A stretch of 64,000 nt of DNA, taken from assembly GCF_002943465.1 (NCBI RefSeq), contig NZ_PTQY01000005.1, positions 124,001 through 188,000 on the forward strand, given 5' to 3'. A program made the position numbers and the translations under genes. How positions within the stretch are numbered: position 1 is the first letter of the stretch; every line of letters begins with the position of its first letter. Source of the DNA: Rhodoferax sp. TS-BS-61-7 (GTDB taxonomy: Bacteria; Pseudomonadota; Gammaproteobacteria; Burkholderiales; Burkholderiaceae_C). Of this stretch, positions 8,964 to 18,783 are shown one piece after another. Below the pieces are notes generated by a model. It did no database searches and had not been told where the DNA came from. It saw nothing but the letters and a program-made list of their open reading frames with translations.

Positions 8964-9839
8964 ATGAAACGTATTGTCTTGTTTGTATTGACCAACCTCG
9001 CCGTGGTGCTGGTGTTGGGCGTGGTGGCCAGCCTGTTGGGGGTCAACCGCTTTTTGACCGCCAATGGCCTGAATCTGGGCGCCCTGCTGGGCTTCGCTCT
9101 GGTCATGGGTTTTGGTGGCGCCATCATTTCGCTCTTGATCAGCAAACCCATGGCCAAGTGGACCTCGGGTGTGCGTGTGATCGACCAGCCGCAAAACATG
9201 GACGAAGCCTGGATTGTGGACACCGTGCGCAAGTTCGCCGACAAGGCTGGCATTGGCATGCCCGAAGTCGGCATTTTTGACGGCGCGCCCAACGCCTTTG
9301 CCACCGGTGCCTTCAAAAACTCGGCCTTGGTGGCCGTGAGCACCGGCCTGCTGCAAGGCATGACCCGCGAAGAAATCGAGGCCGTGATTGGCCACGAGGT
9401 GGCCCACATCGCCAACGGCGACATGGTCACTATGACGCTGATCCAGGGCGTGATGAATACCTTTGTGGTGTTCCTGAGCCGCGTGATCGGTTACGCGGTG
9501 GACAGCTTTCTGCGCAAGGGTGACGACCGCAGCTCCGGCCCCGGCATTGGTTACTACATCACCACCATCGTGCTGGACATCGTGCTCGGTTTTGCCGCTG
9601 CCATCGTGGTGGCCTGGTTCAGCCGCCAGCGCGAGTTCCGCGCCGACGCGGGTGCCGCACAGTTGATGGGCCGCAAGCAACCCATGATGAACGCGCTGGC
9701 CCGCCTGGGCGGCATGACCCCCGGCGAGCTGCCCAAGAGCGTGGCGGCCATGGGCATTGCTGGCGGCATTGGCCAGCTGTTCTCCACCCATCCGCCGATT
9801 GAAGAGCGCATTGCCGCGCTGCAAAACGCGCAAGGCTAA
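8964..9839 (+). CDS. htpX: Membrane metalloprotease HtpX
   Basis: 291 residues, M48 family. Two N-terminal membrane segments, then the zinc site HEVAH (H144, E145, H148) in [14 protein letters not shown], two more hydrophobic segments, and [12 protein letters not shown], whose Glu is the third zinc ligand. It degrades misfolded inner-membrane proteins alongside FtsH. Its reading frame stays open far upstream of 8964, but that part is antisense to the Bug gene; the ATG preceded by GAAAGAAGAA and the family length set the start. Confidence 0.96.
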   Translation: MKRIVLFVLTNLAVVLVLGVVASLLGVNRFLTANGLNLGALLGFALVMGFGGAIISLLISKPMAKWTSGVRVIDQPQNMDEAWIVDTVRKFADKAGIGMPEVGIFDGAPNAFATGAFKNSALVAVSTGLLQGMTREEIEAVIGHEVAHIANGDMVTMTLIQGVMNTFVVFLSRVIGYAVDSFLRKGDDRSSGPGIGYYITTIVLDIVLGFAAAIVVAWFSRQREFRADAGAAQLMGRKQPMMNALARLGGMTPGELPKSVAAMGIAGGIGQLFSTHPPIEERIAALQNAQG

Positions 9840-9850
9840 GCCGCCGCCCT

Positions 9851-10525
9851 ATGTCGATTGCGCACATCGCCCCCCGCAGCCGCAGCGTATTGCGCTTGCA
9901 CGGCTGGCTCCTCATGGCTTGGGCGGCCAGCGTGGGCTTTGTCACCAGTGCCTTGTTGTTGCATGCCGGTGCCGTGCACTCCCTGGCGCTGCGCTACACG
10001 CTGGGTGCGGGGGCGGTGTACTTCGTAGGCTTTGTGCTGGGCGGCTGGTGGTACGCCAAATGGTGGAATGCCCGGCGCGGCCTGGTCGCAGACATGCCGG
10101 AGCATGCCAGCACCGCGGAGGTGCTGGAATACCAACAAGCGGAAGAGGCCGCGCGCAAGAAGTTCGAATGGTTCGACGGGTTGGGCGATTTTGGATCGCT
10201 GGGTGACGATCCCCTCAGTGCACTGCTGGCGGTGTTCATGCTGCTCGGTGTGGTGGTGGTCCTCGCGCTATTGATGGGTTACTTGCCCGTCCTTGCAACC
10301 GATGCCTTCGCCAGCTTCCTTGCCGAGGTCATTCTGGAGTTTGTGATCGGTGCTGTCATCGCGCGGCGGGTGCTCAAGCCCCGCGTACTGGAGGATTACT
10401 GGGGCATCACGCTGCGAAAAACTTGGCTTGTTGGTCTGCTCATGATGGTGGTGTGCGGTGGCGTGGGATACGGCATCCAGCGCATGAACCCGGAGGCGCT
10501 CACCCTGTTCCAGCTGTTTCGTTAA
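9851..10525 (+). CDS. Predicted membrane protein, function unknown
   Basis: 224 residues with about five hydrophobic segments: two near the N-terminus (LLMAWAASVGFVTSALLL and YTLGAGAVYFVGFVLGG), two central and one near the C-terminus (GLLMMVVCGGVGYGI). A charged loop (about 75-110) is rich in Glu, Lys and Phe. It begins 12 bases after htpX and is probably co-transcribed. I do not recognise the family. Confidence 0.7.
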   Translation: MSIAHIAPRSRSVLRLHGWLLMAWAASVGFVTSALLLHAGAVHSLALRYTLGAGAVYFVGFVLGGWWYAKWWNARRGLVADMPEHASTAEVLEYQQAEEAARKKFEWFDGLGDFGSLGDDPLSALLAVFMLLGVVVVLALLMGYLPVLATDAFASFLAEVILEFVIGAVIARRVLKPRVLEDYWGITLRKTWLVGLLMMVVCGGVGYGIQRMNPEALTLFQLFR

Positions 10526-12330
10526 ACGGACTGTTTGAGCCAGTCCAACGCCAGGGCCTCCGCCACCTTGATGCCATCCACCCCGGCGGACAGAATGCCG
10601 CCTGCGTAGCTGGCGCCTTCTCCCGCCGGGTACAGGCCGCGCACATTGGTGCTTTGCAGGTCGTCCCCACGCGGCATCTTGATGGGGCTGGAGGTGCGGG
10701 TTTCCACACCGGTCAACACTGCATCGGCCATGTCAAAGCCTTTGATCTTCTTGCCAAAGGCGGGCAGCGCCTCCCGCAGCGCGGCAATCGCGTAGCCAGG
10801 CAGGCTGGGCGCCAGGTCGCCCAGCTTCACGCCGGGTTTGTACGACGGGGTGACGCTGCCAAATTCTGTGGAGGGTTTGGCGGCAATGAAGTCGCCCACC
10901 AGTTGGCCCGGCGCCTCGTAGGTGCCACCGCCCAGCGTGTAAGCGCCACTCTCCAGCTGGCGCTGAAACGCAATGCCTGACATGGGGTGCGCGGCTTTCG
11001 GGTCCTTCGCTTTCATCGCCGCCGCCTCGGCCGCGTAGCGCTGGCCTTTGTCGTCACCAAAGGCGTGCACAAAGGCGGCCACGTCATCCGGGTAGTCGGG
11101 TGGGTCGATGCCCACCACCATGCCGGCGTTGGCATTGCGTTCGTTGCGTGAGTACTGGCTCATGCCGTTGGTGACCACACGGCCCGGCTCGCTGGTGGCG
11201 GCCACCACGGTGCCACCAGGGCACATGCAGAAGCTGTAGACCGCACGCCCATTGGCCGCGTGGTGTACCAGCTTGTAGTCGGCCGCGCCCAGCAGCGGGT
11301 GGCCCGCGTGGCGGCCCCAGCGTGCGCGGTCGATCACGCCCTGCGGGTGCTCGATGCGAAAGCCCACCGAGAAGGGCTTGGCATGCATGGCCACGCCGCG
11401 CTCGTAGAGCATGGCAAAGGTGTCGCGCGAACTGTGGCCCAGCGCCATGACCACGTGGCTGGCAGGCAGCTTGTAGCGGCTGCCATTTTGAAGGTTTTCG
11501 ACCTCTAGCCCGCGTAGAGATTGCGCAGACAGCTCCTGATTTAATAGCACATCGCTCACGCGTTGCTCAAAGCGAATTTCGCCGCCTAGCGCGATGATCT
11601 GCTCGCGGATGCCTTCCACCACCTTCACCAGCTTGAAGGTGCCGATGTGGGGGTGCGCTTCGTACAGGATCTCGGCCGGCGCGCCGTGTTGCACAAATTC
11701 GTGCATCACCTTGCGGCCCAGAAAGCGCGGGTCCTTGATCTGGCTGTAGAGCTTGCCGTCCGAAAACGTGCCCGCCCCGCCTTCACCAAACTGCACGTTG
11801 CTCTCGGGGTTCAGCGTCTTTTTGCGCCACAGGCCCCAGGTGTCCTTGGTGCGTTCGCGCACCGGTTTGCCACGCTCCAGCACGATGGGCTTGAACCCCA
11901 TCTGCGCCAGCACCAGCGCCGCAAACATACCGCAGGGCCCAAAACCCACCACCACGGGGCGCTCTGGCAGTGCGGCCGGCGCCTGGGCGACAAAGCGGTA
12001 GGCCATGTCGGGCGTGGCGCCGATGTGCGGATGGTTCGGGAACTGGGCCAACACCGGGGCCACGAGGGCCGGGTCAACCAGCGTGATGTCCACGATGTAG
12101 ACGGCCAGCAAATCCGCCTTGCGCGCATCAAAGCTGCGTTTGAACACCTGCAGGTCGGCGATAGCCGCCACGTCTATGCCCAGCGCTTGGGCGCATAGGC
12201 GTTTCAGCGCGTCCATCGGGTGCGCCACGGGCGCACGGTCGGCCTCGGTCTCGGTGGGGGCGTCAGCGGCGCGACGCGCCTCCACGGGCAGGGCGGAGAG
12301 GGGGAGTTTGAGTTCGGTGAGGCGGATCAT
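10522..12330 (-). CDS. FAD-dependent oxidoreductase (COG2509-like)
   Basis: 602 residues. After a 100-residue N-terminal part, a dinucleotide motif GFGPCGMFAALVLAQMG binds FAD; LERGKPVRERTKD and FGEGGAGTFSDGKLYSQ are hallmarks of the uncharacterised FAD-dependent dehydrogenase family that also includes GidA-like folds, and CMCPGGTVV and YPAGEGASYAGGI close the flavin site. Substrate is unknown. A family A repeat is in frame at 11501-11549 (residues near LLNQELSAQSLRGLEVE). It converges with the membrane-protein gene, the two stops overlapping at 10522-10525. Confidence 0.85.
   Translation of the reverse strand: MIRLTELKLPLSALPVEARRAADAPTETEADRAPVAHPMDALKRLCAQALGIDVAAIADLQVFKRSFDARKADLLAVYIVDITLVDPALVAPVLAQFPNHPHIGATPDMAYRFVAQAPAALPERPVVVGFGPCGMFAALVLAQMGFKPIVLERGKPVRERTKDTWGLWRKKTLNPESNVQFGEGGAGTFSDGKLYSQIKDPRFLGRKVMHEFVQHGAPAEILYEAHPHIGTFKLVKVVEGIREQIIALGGEIRFEQRVSDVLLNQELSAQSLRGLEVENLQNGSRYKLPASHVVMALGHSSRDTFAMLYERGVAMHAKPFSVGFRIEHPQGVIDRARWGRHAGHPLLGAADYKLVHHAANGRAVYSFCMCPGGTVVAATSEPGRVVTNGMSQYSRNERNANAGMVVGIDPPDYPDDVAAFVHAFGDDKGQRYAAEAAAMKAKDPKAAHPMSGIAFQRQLESGAYTLGGGTYEAPGQLVGDFIAAKPSTEFGSVTPSYKPGVKLGDLAPSLPGYAIAALREALPAFGKKIKGFDMADAVLTGVETRTSSPIKMPRGDDLQSTNVRGLYPAGEGASYAGGILSAGVDGIKVAEALALDWLKQSV
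11501..11549 (+). repeat. Dispersed repeat family A, copy 4 (inside FAD oxidoreductase gene)
   Basis: CCTCTAGCCCG, core TTGCGCAGACAGCTCC, tail TTTAATAGCA. The host gene reads through it from the other strand, giving NQELSAQSLRGLEV. Confidence 0.85.
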
Positions 12331-12436
12331 GCTGGGGCTCGTGGTTATCAAGCAAGGCCGGGATTTTAAAGGGGAGCGCGCCGCAGTGCGCGCAGGCACG
12401 TTGATTGCTTGGTGTGTTGCGCCGCCATCCACCACC

Positions 12437-13846
12437 ATGCCCCACGTGCCCAGCCACCCCTATTCCCACACCCTGGGTTCCCGTACCTACGGGTTTCGCG
12501 ATCTCAAAGACCTCATGGCCAAGGCCACGCCGCTGCGCTCGGGCGATGTGCTGGCCGGTGTGGCCGCCCACAGCGCCCAGGAGCGGGTGGTGGCGCAAAT
12601 GGTGCTGGCTGGACTGCCATTGCGCACCTTTTTGAACGAGGCGCTGGTGCCCTACGAGGAGGACGAGGTCACCCGCCTCATCCTCGACAGCCACGACGCC
12701 GCCGCGTTTGCCCCCATCCGCCATCTGACGGTGGGCGACTTTCGCAACTGGCTGCTGGGCGACGCGGTGGACAGCGCCACGCTGGCCGCCATTGCTCCGG
12801 GTATCACGCCAGAAATGGCTGCCGCAGTAAGCAAGATCATGCGCAACCAGGACTTGATTCTGGTGGCCAAGAAGTGCCGCGTGATCACCGCTTTCCGCAG
12901 CACCATCGGCCTGGCCGGCCGCATGGCCACGCGCCTGCAGCCCAACCACCCGACCGACGACACCACCGGCATCGCCGCCAGCCTGCTGGACGGCCTGCTC
13001 TATGGCAGTGGCGATGCAGTGATTGGCATCAACCCCGCCACCGACAACGTGGCCCAGGTGGTCAAACTGGTGCACATGATGGACGACATCATTCGCCACT
13101 ACGCCATCCCCACCCAGTCCTGCGTGCTGACGCACGTGACCAACTCCATGCAGGCGATTGAGCGGGGGGCGCCAGTGGATTTGGTGTTCCAGTCCATCGG
13201 CGGCACCGAGGCCACCAACAGTAGCTTTGGCCTGAACCTGGCGCTGCTGACCGAGGCGCGCAGTGCCGCCCTGTCGTTGAATCGTGGCACCGTAGGCGAC
13301 AACGTGATGTATTTCGAAACCGGGCAGGGCAGCGCCCTGTCAGCCAACGCGCACCATGGCATGGACCAGCAGACCTGCGAGGCCCGTGCCTACGCGGTGG
13401 CGCGCCACTACAAGCCGCTGCTGGTCAACACCGTGGTGGGCTTCATTGGCCCCGAGTATTTGTTTGACGGCAAGCAGATCATCCGCGCCGGGCTGGAAGA
13501 CCACTTCTGCGCCAAGCTGCTGGGCCTGCCCATGGGGTGTGATGTTTGTTACACCAACCACGCCGAGGCGGACCAGAACGACATGGACGTGTTGCTCACC
13601 CTGCTGGGCACGGCGGGTTGCAATTTTGTGATGGGTATTCCGGGCTCGGACGACATCATGCTGAACTACCAGACCACCTCCTTCCACGACGCGCTCTACG
13701 TGCGCCGCGTGCTGGGCCTGCGGCCTGCGCCCGAGTTCGAGGCCTGGCTGCAGCGCATGCAAATCTTCAGCGAGGCCAGCGCGGACTTTGCCCTGCACAC
13801 GGACGTGCCCCCGGCCTTCCAAAAAGCCCTGTTGCAGCTGGCATGA
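12437..13846 (+). CDS. eutB: Ethanolamine ammonia-lyase, large (catalytic) subunit
   Basis: 469 residues, the usual EutB length. This adenosylcobalamin-dependent subunit converts ethanolamine to acetaldehyde and ammonia in its TIM barrel. Recognisable stretches include [60 protein letters not shown] and [14 protein letters not shown], the last near the coenzyme and substrate sites. The start at 12437 fits the family; the frame is open further upstream but that is antisense to the oxidoreductase. It overlaps eutC by ATGA. Confidence 0.97.
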   Translation: MPHVPSHPYSHTLGSRTYGFRDLKDLMAKATPLRSGDVLAGVAAHSAQERVVAQMVLAGLPLRTFLNEALVPYEEDEVTRLILDSHDAAAFAPIRHLTVGDFRNWLLGDAVDSATLAAIAPGITPEMAAAVSKIMRNQDLILVAKKCRVITAFRSTIGLAGRMATRLQPNHPTDDTTGIAASLLDGLLYGSGDAVIGINPATDNVAQVVKLVHMMDDIIRHYAIPTQSCVLTHVTNSMQAIERGAPVDLVFQSIGGTEATNSSFGLNLALLTEARSAALSLNRGTVGDNVMYFETGQGSALSANAHHGMDQQTCEARAYAVARHYKPLLVNTVVGFIGPEYLFDGKQIIRAGLEDHFCAKLLGLPMGCDVCYTNHAEADQNDMDVLLTLLGTAGCNFVMGIPGSDDIMLNYQTTSFHDALYVRRVLGLRPAPEFEAWLQRMQIFSEASADFALHTDVPPAFQKALLQLA

Positions 13847-14697
13847 CGTCCATGAGCGACCCGCACGCCCCAGTCACCCCCAACCCCTGGGCCAGCCTGC
13901 GCCAGTTCACCGATGCACGCATTGCCTTGGGGCGCTCTGGCGTGAGTCTGCCCACGGCGGCACAGTTGGCCTTCCAACTGGCGCACGCCCAGGCCCGCGA
14001 TGCGGTGCACATTGCACTGGACGCCCCGGCCCTGGCCGAAGCCCTGCACGCGGCCTGGCCCGAGGCGCCGCCCCCCTGCCTGCTGCTGCACAGTGCGGCG
14101 CTGGACCGCAACCACTACCTGCAGCGCCCCGACCTGGGCCGCCGCCTGGATGCGGCCTCGGTGGCCTTGCTGGAGGGGTTGTACCGGCCTGCGGGCAGTT
14201 TGGGGGATAGCGCGGGCGAGGGGGCGCGTCCCTACGATCTGGCCTTGGTGGTAGCCGATGGCCTGTCGGCCCTGGCCATTGCACAGAATGCCGTGCCTTT
14301 TTTGGCCGCCTTGCACAGCCGCCTGCAGGCGGACGGTTGGCGCGTGGCCCCGTTGTGCATTGCCCAACAAGCGCGTGTCGCCCTGGGCGACGAGGTAGGT
14401 GAGCGCCTGGGCGCCAAGGCGGTGGTGGTGTTGATTGGGGAACGCCCCGGTCTGAGCTCGCCCGACAGCATGGGTCTGTACCTGACCTGGATGCCGCGCG
14501 TGGGCCTGAGCGACGCCAGCCGCAACTGCATTTCCAACGTACGCCCAGCGGGGCTGGGCTACGAGGCGGCGGCGTTCAAGTTGCACTACCTGCTGACCCA
14601 GGCGCGCCAGCGCCGGCTTTCGGGGGTGGACCTGAAAGACGATACGGGCGATCAGGCGCTGACGGCTTCAGGCCGGGCCAACTTTCTGCTGGCCTAG
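13843..14697 (+). CDS. eutC: Ethanolamine ammonia-lyase, small subunit
   Basis: 284 residues. Pairs with EutB to hold the cobalamin. Typical EutC features are [18 protein letters not shown] near the start, [20 protein letters not shown] and the C-terminal [17 protein letters not shown] with [13 protein letters not shown]. The ATG at 13843 overlaps the eutB stop, so translation is coupled; an ATG at 13852 is the alternative. No permease, reactivase (eutA) or microcompartment genes are in the window, so this is the minimal nitrogen-scavenging arrangement. Confidence 0.96.
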   Translation: MTSMSDPHAPVTPNPWASLRQFTDARIALGRSGVSLPTAAQLAFQLAHAQARDAVHIALDAPALAEALHAAWPEAPPPCLLLHSAALDRNHYLQRPDLGRRLDAASVALLEGLYRPAGSLGDSAGEGARPYDLALVVADGLSALAIAQNAVPFLAALHSRLQADGWRVAPLCIAQQARVALGDEVGERLGAKAVVVLIGERPGLSSPDSMGLYLTWMPRVGLSDASRNCISNVRPAGLGYEAAAFKLHYLLTQARQRRLSGVDLKDDTGDQALTASGRANFLLA

Positions 14698-14711
14698 CCC
14701 GGGTTTTTGCC

Positions 14712-15629
14712 TCAGGCGGGCAGGTAGCCGTCCACCGACAAATAGCGTTCGCCGGTGTCGTAGTTAAAGCCCAGCACGGTGCTGCCGGCGGGAATTTCAG
14801 GCAGTTTTTGGGCAATGGCGGCCAGCGTGGCGCCGCTGGAAATACCCACCAGCAGGCCTTCTTCGCGCGCGCTGCGGCGGCCGTATTCCCGCGCGGGTTC
14901 GGCATCCACCTGGATCACGCCGTCCAGCAGCTCGGTCTTCAGGTTCTTGGGAATGAAACCGGCGCCAATGCCCTGGATGGGGTGGGGCGCAGGGGCGCCG
15001 CCGCTGATCACGGGAGACGCTGTGGGCTCCACGGCATAGACCTTGAGCTGGGGCCATTGGGCCTTGAGCACCTGGGCCACGCCGCTGATGTGGCCACCCG
15101 TACCCACGCCGGTGATGAGCACGTCCACGCCCTTCGGGAAGTCTTTCAAGATTTCTTGCGCGGTGGTGCGTACATGCACGTCGATGTTGGCGGGGTTCTC
15201 AAACTGCTGGGGAATCCACGCCCCTGGGGTTTGCTCGGCCAGCTCTTGGGCGCGGGCAATGGCGCCCTTCATGCCTTTTTCGCGGGGAGTCAGGTCAAAG
15301 CTGGCGCCATAGGCCAGCATCAGGCGGCGGCGCTCGATCGACATGCTGTCGGGCATGACCAGAATCAGCTTGTAGCCCTTGACCGCGGCCACCAGGGCCA
15401 GGCCCACGCCGGTGTTGCCCGAGGTGGGCTCGATGATGGTGGCGCCGGGTTTAAGGACGCCGCTTTTCTCGGCATCTTCCACCATGGCCAGGGCAATGCG
15501 GTCCTTGATGGAGCCGCCGGGGTTGCTGCGCTCACTCTTCACGAAAACCTGGTGCGTGGTGCCAAACAGTTTGTTGATGCGAATGACCGGCGTGTTGCCA
15601 ATGGTTTGCAGGACGTTGTCGAATGCCAT
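14712..15629 (-). CDS. cysK: Cysteine synthase A (O-acetylserine sulfhydrylase)
   Basis: 305 residues, a PLP enzyme making cysteine from O-acetylserine and sulfide. The PLP lysine is K42 in [12 protein letters not shown]; the substrate loop [11 protein letters not shown], the phosphate loop [10 protein letters not shown] and the C-terminal GISSGA follow in order. The family A/CysK pattern and length are standard. It converges on eutC with 14 bases between stops. No CysB-type site or cys neighbours are seen. Confidence 0.95.
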   Translation of the reverse strand: MAFDNVLQTIGNTPVIRINKLFGTTHQVFVKSERSNPGGSIKDRIALAMVEDAEKSGVLKPGATIIEPTSGNTGVGLALVAAVKGYKLILVMPDSMSIERRRLMLAYGASFDLTPREKGMKGAIARAQELAEQTPGAWIPQQFENPANIDVHVRTTAQEILKDFPKGVDVLITGVGTGGHISGVAQVLKAQWPQLKVYAVEPTASPVISGGAPAPHPIQGIGAGFIPKNLKTELLDGVIQVDAEPAREYGRRSAREEGLLVGISSGATLAAIAQKLPEIPAGSTVLGFNYDTGERYLSVDGYLPA

Positions 15630-15742
15630 GAAGTGTCTCCGAGTGAGGAATCAAGCAGCCATTTTGGACCCAATGTTTGAATTCCTTGCGACACTTTGGG
15701 CATATCCATATGCCGCCGCGCGCGAGGCTGGTGGCGAGGCGC

Positions 15743-15748
15743 GATAAT
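15743..15748 (+). promoter_or_regulatory. -10 box GATAAT of rnpB
   Basis: Lies 6-7 bases before the predicted 5' end of the RNase P RNA at 15755, the right distance for a -10 element. No clear -35 hexamer is visible. Confidence 0.6.
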
Positions 15749-15754
15749 CGGGGG

Positions 15755-16192
15755 GTGAAGCCCGCCAGACCACCGCTGGTGCAATCTGGGAAACCAGGCA
15801 CTGGAGGAACGTCCGGACTGCATAGGGCAGCGTAGCAGTTAACGACTGTCCACTGACAAGCTGTGCACGCAAGTGCATGGCCCTAAGGTGAGGATTAGAG
15901 CAACAGAGACGAGTCGATGGGACAAACCTTTGGGTGTTCTATGCGTGCAGCGCGGCGCAAGCCGCGCCCCGGGCAACCGGGTGCGCATAGCCACCCGATG
16001 GGCGAAGCCACATCGGGTGAAACGGGCAATCTCTACGCGCAGCAATACCAAGTAGGCCAACGTTGACGGGGCCCCCGGAGTTGGCGGGTAGGTAGCATCG
16101 AGCCGTTTGGGTGACCAGCGGCCCAGAGTAATGGTGGTCACGTGGGGGGAAACCCCCATGCACAGAATCCGGCTTATCGGTGGGCTTCACAC
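15755..16192 (+). ncRNA. rnpB: RNase P RNA (bacterial type A)
   Basis: Catalytic RNA that trims tRNA 5' leaders. The conserved landmarks occur in order: GAGGAACGTCCGGACT, GGCAGCGTAGCAGTTAAC, ACAGAGACGAGTC, GAAACGGGCAATCTCTACGC, GGTAGCATCGAGCC and ACAGAATCCGGCTTATCGG. The ends are set by the P1 helix: GTGAAGCCCGCC at the start pairs with GGTGGGCTTCAC at the end (one wobble). At about 438 bases it is longer than the E. coli RNA; the extra length includes GC-rich hairpins at 15.94-16.02 kb. Any reading frames here are spurious. Confidence 0.96.
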
Positions 16193-16199
16193 TTTTTTT
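16181..16199 (+). terminator. rnpB terminator
   Basis: The 3' strand of helix P1 is followed directly by a run of seven T (16193-16199), so the RNA's own closing helix plus U-tract probably ends transcription. Confidence 0.6.
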
Positions 16200-16240
16200 G
16201 TTGTATGGTTAGGTCTTCACAGTCATTGGGAGATGGAGCC

Positions 16241-16669
16241 ATGCGACCGATTCTTGAACTGTTGGAAAAACAAGGTGGCGCCATCTGGAGCCTGAGCCCC
16301 GGGGACAGCGTCTACAACGCACTGGAAATGCTGGCCGACTGCAACGTCGGTGCGCTCATGGTGATGGACGGTGACAAGCTGGTGGGCGTGTTCTCGGAGC
16401 GTGACTACACCCGCAAGATCGCGCTGGCGGGGCGCTCCTCCAAAGACACCCAGGTCAAAGACATCATGACCGCCCAGGTGCTCACCGTGACCCCGAAAAC
16501 CTCTACCGACGATTGCATGGCCCTGATGAGCCAGAACAAGATTCGCCACTTGCCGGTGGTAGACGGCAGCAAGGTGGTGGGCATGGTGTCCATCCGCGAC
16601 CTGATGGACAACATCATCCAGGACCGCGAACTCACCATCACCCAACTGCAAAACTACATCGCTTCATAA
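16241..16669 (+). CDS. CBS-domain pair protein
   Basis: 142 residues, consisting almost entirely of two CBS modules (about 8-62 and 77-130), shown by NVGALMVMDGDKLVGVFSERD and IRHLPVVDGSKVVGMVSIRD. Such pairs bind adenosine nucleotides and act as energy or redox sensors; the partner is not apparent. The start at 16241 has GGGAGATGGAG just upstream. A longer start within the RNase P RNA is rejected. Confidence 0.9.
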   Translation: MRPILELLEKQGGAIWSLSPGDSVYNALEMLADCNVGALMVMDGDKLVGVFSERDYTRKIALAGRSSKDTQVKDIMTAQVLTVTPKTSTDDCMALMSQNKIRHLPVVDGSKVVGMVSIRDLMDNIIQDRELTITQLQNYIAS

Positions 16670-16671
16670 GG

Positions 16672-16717
16672 CTCCCACGCTCCGCCGCTGCGCGGGTCGC
16701 TGCCGCCCCGAGGAGGC
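16672..16717 (+). repeat. Dispersed repeat family C, copy 2
   Basis: CCCACGCTCCGCCGCT then GCGGGTCGCTGCC and CCCCGAGGAGGCG. Intergenic, directly after the CBS-domain gene; matches the copy ending the DUF3025 gene at 7.7 kb. Confidence 0.75.
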
Positions 16718-16719
16718 GC

Positions 16720-16750
16720 GTTTCAGCTAGGGGCGGCCCTGCGCTGAAAC
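16720..16750. terminator. Possible bidirectional terminator hairpin
   Basis: GTTTCAGC and GCTGAAAC form a perfect 8-bp stem around a GC-rich loop, between the converging CBS-domain gene and the pseudouridine-synthase-like gene. No long T-run, so function is a guess from position. Confidence 0.4.
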
Positions 16751-17784
16751 TAGAATTTCTCGTAGCCGGCCAGAAAGCGCCATTGCCCCACGGGCAGGTC
16801 GGCCAGCGTGACGCGGCCCAGGCGGACGCGGCGCATGGCCAGCATTTCCAGATTCGCCAGCCCGCACAGGTAGGCCACCAGGCCGGGGTGTGAGCCCTTG
16901 ATGGCAAAACGCAGGCGGCTCATTTCGGGGGTGCTGCTGCTCACGCTCACTTTCACCGTTGGCAGGTCCAGGCGTTCGTCCTTCAGGGCGTAGCCAATCG
17001 GTTTGAGCGCCTCGGGCGCCACTTCGCCCTTCACCTCCACCAGAAACTCGTGCTCCATGGTGCCCATGTCTTCGGTCAGCTTGCGTGTGGTGCGCCAGTC
17101 TTGGGTGAACACCACCAGCCCGGTGGCGCCGTTTTCGAGTTCGATGTCGGCTTCCAGGTGGTTGAAGTGGCGTTTGAGCACCGGGGTCTCAGTGGGGTCG
17201 TGTTCCCAATGGGTTTGCGGGGTCAGCAGGCTGCGCGCATCGGGCGGCGTCTTGCGCCCACGCACGGGCTCCACTTCTTCGGTGCCATCCGCGTAACCCG
17301 CAGGTTTGTTCAACAGCAGGGTCACGGTCGTCAGGTTCAGCAGGCTAGCCTCCGGATCCAGCGTGACGGCGTCGCGGTTCGCGCGGTGTGCGGGTTCTTC
17401 CACCACCACGCCGTTCACGCGCACCCAGCCACCCTCGATGTACTGCTCGGCCTCTTTGCGCGAGCAGTCTTTGAGTGCCATCACGTGTTTGGACAGGCGT
17501 TCGCCCGTCTCCACCACCGGGGCTTCCACCACGGGCTCTTTGCGCGGTTTGCGGAAACGCGGTTTTTTGGTGGACGGCGCAGGCATGGGGGCTGGCGCCG
17601 TTGGGCCGGGCCGGTACGCGGCGGGGCCCGGGCGGTACGCCGTGGCTTGCCCTCGGGGGGGCGGGGCGGTGTGGGCCGCATGGGCAGGTCGGGGCGCCAC
17701 GGGTGCAGGCGCCACTACGGGGCGCGGCGGTTTGACAGGCTTGGTGAGCGTGGGGCGTGGGGGTTTGGAGTCAGAGCTGCTCAT
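16750..17784 (-). CDS. RluF/RsuA-type pseudouridine synthase homologue, catalytic motifs degenerate
   Basis: 344 residues. A Pro/Ala/Arg-rich tail (about 1-85) precedes an S4 RNA-binding domain (RLSKHVMALKDCSRKEAEQY) and an RsuA-type fold (LLNKPAG, EFLVEVKG, PVGQWRFL). In active members the catalytic Asp lies in GRLD followed by a Thr/Ser and GL; here the aligned stretch is IELENGATGLVVF, with Glu at the Asp position. The later NRQIRRM motif is also replaced (GSHPGLVAYL). It may bind rRNA without modifying it. Its ATG overlaps the stop of the MBL hydrolase gene upstream, indicating one transcript. Confidence 0.75.
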   Translation of the reverse strand: MSSSDSKPPRPTLTKPVKPPRPVVAPAPVAPRPAHAAHTAPPPRGQATAYRPGPAAYRPGPTAPAPMPAPSTKKPRFRKPRKEPVVEAPVVETGERLSKHVMALKDCSRKEAEQYIEGGWVRVNGVVVEEPAHRANRDAVTLDPEASLLNLTTVTLLLNKPAGYADGTEEVEPVRGRKTPPDARSLLTPQTHWEHDPTETPVLKRHFNHLEADIELENGATGLVVFTQDWRTTRKLTEDMGTMEHEFLVEVKGEVAPEALKPIGYALKDERLDLPTVKVSVSSSTPEMSRLRFAIKGSHPGLVAYLCGLANLEMLAMRRVRLGRVTLADLPVGQWRFLAGYEKF

Positions 17785-18746
17785 GGCTGGCCTTCTTGGT
17801 TTTTGGGGTTGCCTGGGTTGTCCAAGGCGTAAATGCGCTCCACATGGGCCAACAACGAACGTTTGGCCACGGGCCAGATGCGCGCATCCACATCGTCATA
17901 GGCCAGGGGCAGCCAGTCGTCCAGGCTGCCATGGGGGTTGGCGCGCATCACGGCGGCAATCTTGGCTTCGCGCGCCAGGCGGTGGGCTTTGAGCTTGGCA
18001 ATTGCGTCGAGTGCGCCGTCGATCACATGGCCGTGGGCCGGCAGGATGTACTGCACGCCCAGTTCGGTGCAGGCCGCGGTCAGCGCGTCCAGCGAATCCA
18101 GGTAGTCGGCCATATTGCCGTCGGGCGGGTCGATCACCGTGGTGCTGCCGTTGAGGATGTGGTCGCCGCTGAACAGCAGGCCGTCTTCCTCCAGCAGCAG
18201 GCAGACGTGGTTGGCCGCATGGCCAGGCGTGTAAATCACCTGCAGCGTGTGCACGGGTTTTAGAGCGCTTTGCACGTCTGGCCCAGGCAGCATATGCGCA
18301 AGTAGTTCCTGATTTAATAGCGGACGATCCGGAGTGAAGTCGCTGGCAGCGCGGGCTGTGGGTGCCGACGGCAGGCCCAGAATGGGCGGGCCGCCCTGAC
18401 ACAGCGCCTGCAGCGGCGCTGCGCCCGGCGAATGGTCGGGGTGCGAGTGGGTGCAGACGATGCGCAGGATGTTGCCGCCGCTGCCGTCTTCAAACGCCGC
18501 GGCCTGCCACAGGCGTTGCAGGTGGTCGGCGTCGGCCGGGCCGGGGTCGATCACCGTGAAGCCGGTGGCGGGCTCGCCCACCAGGTAGCTGTTGGTGCCG
18601 GGGCCGGTCATCACGCCCGGATTCGGGGCGGTCAGGCGCAGCACGTTGCGCAGCAGCGGGGTGGGGCGGTCGGTTTGCCAAGCGGCTATCAGCGAGGCGG
18701 CTGCGGGGGAAGTATCCGCAGGCAGGATGTGGGTGGGTCTAACCAT
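17781..18746 (-). CDS. MBL-fold metallo-hydrolase
   Basis: 321 residues. The zinc site CTHSHPDH (H100, H102, D104, H105) and later [16 protein letters not shown] and PAHGH mark a metallo-beta-lactamase fold of the LACTB2-like or endoribonuclease/thioesterase-like group; a short winged C-terminal helix follows. Substrate unknown. Start at 18746 has a -10-like TACCAT seven bases ahead; an ATG at 18785 would overlap the divergent dapF start. A diverged family A repeat lies in frame at 18259-18321 ([10 protein letters not shown]). Confidence 0.85.
   Translation of the reverse strand: MVRPTHILPADTSPAAASLIAAWQTDRPTPLLRNVLRLTAPNPGVMTGPGTNSYLVGEPATGFTVIDPGPADADHLQRLWQAAAFEDGSGGNILRIVCTHSHPDHSPGAAPLQALCQGGPPILGLPSAPTARAASDFTPDRPLLNQELLAHMLPGPDVQSALKPVHTLQVIYTPGHAANHVCLLLEEDGLLFSGDHILNGSTTVIDPPDGNMADYLDSLDALTAACTELGVQYILPAHGHVIDGALDAIAKLKAHRLAREAKIAAVMRANPHGSLDDWLPLAYDDVDARIWPVAKRSLLAHVERIYALDNPGNPKNQEGQP
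18259..18321 (+). repeat. Dispersed repeat family A, copy 5 (inside MBL hydrolase gene)
   Basis: Core ATGCGCAAGTAGTTCC and tail TTTAATAGCGG are clear; the left third is strongly diverged. The peptide LLNQELLA nearly repeats that from copy 4. Confidence 0.7.
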
Positions 18747-18753
18747 GCGGGGG

Positions 18754-18759
18754 ATGGTA
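18754..18759 (-). promoter_or_regulatory. -10-like hexamer TACCAT before the MBL gene
   Basis: On the minus strand, seven bases before the start codon at 18746. Its divergent partner before dapF lies 12 bases away, so the two promoters would overlap. Confidence 0.45.
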
Positions 18760-18771
18760 CGGCCAAACGCG

Positions 18772-18777
18772 GATAAT
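18772..18777 (+). promoter_or_regulatory. -10 box GATAAT before dapF
   Basis: Six bases before the dapF ATG. The ten-base string GGATAATTCG around it is identical to that before rodA. Confidence 0.55.
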
Positions 18778-18783
18778 TCGGCC

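Noticed and set aside
12331..12436. Cobalamin riboswitch before eutB
   Set aside because: Looked for because EutBC needs cobalamin; the 106-base gap is too short and lacks the B12-box sequence.
15873..16159. Short protein frames within 15.8-16.2 kb
   Set aside because: They lie inside the RNase P RNA gene, whose conserved segments and end helix are clear.
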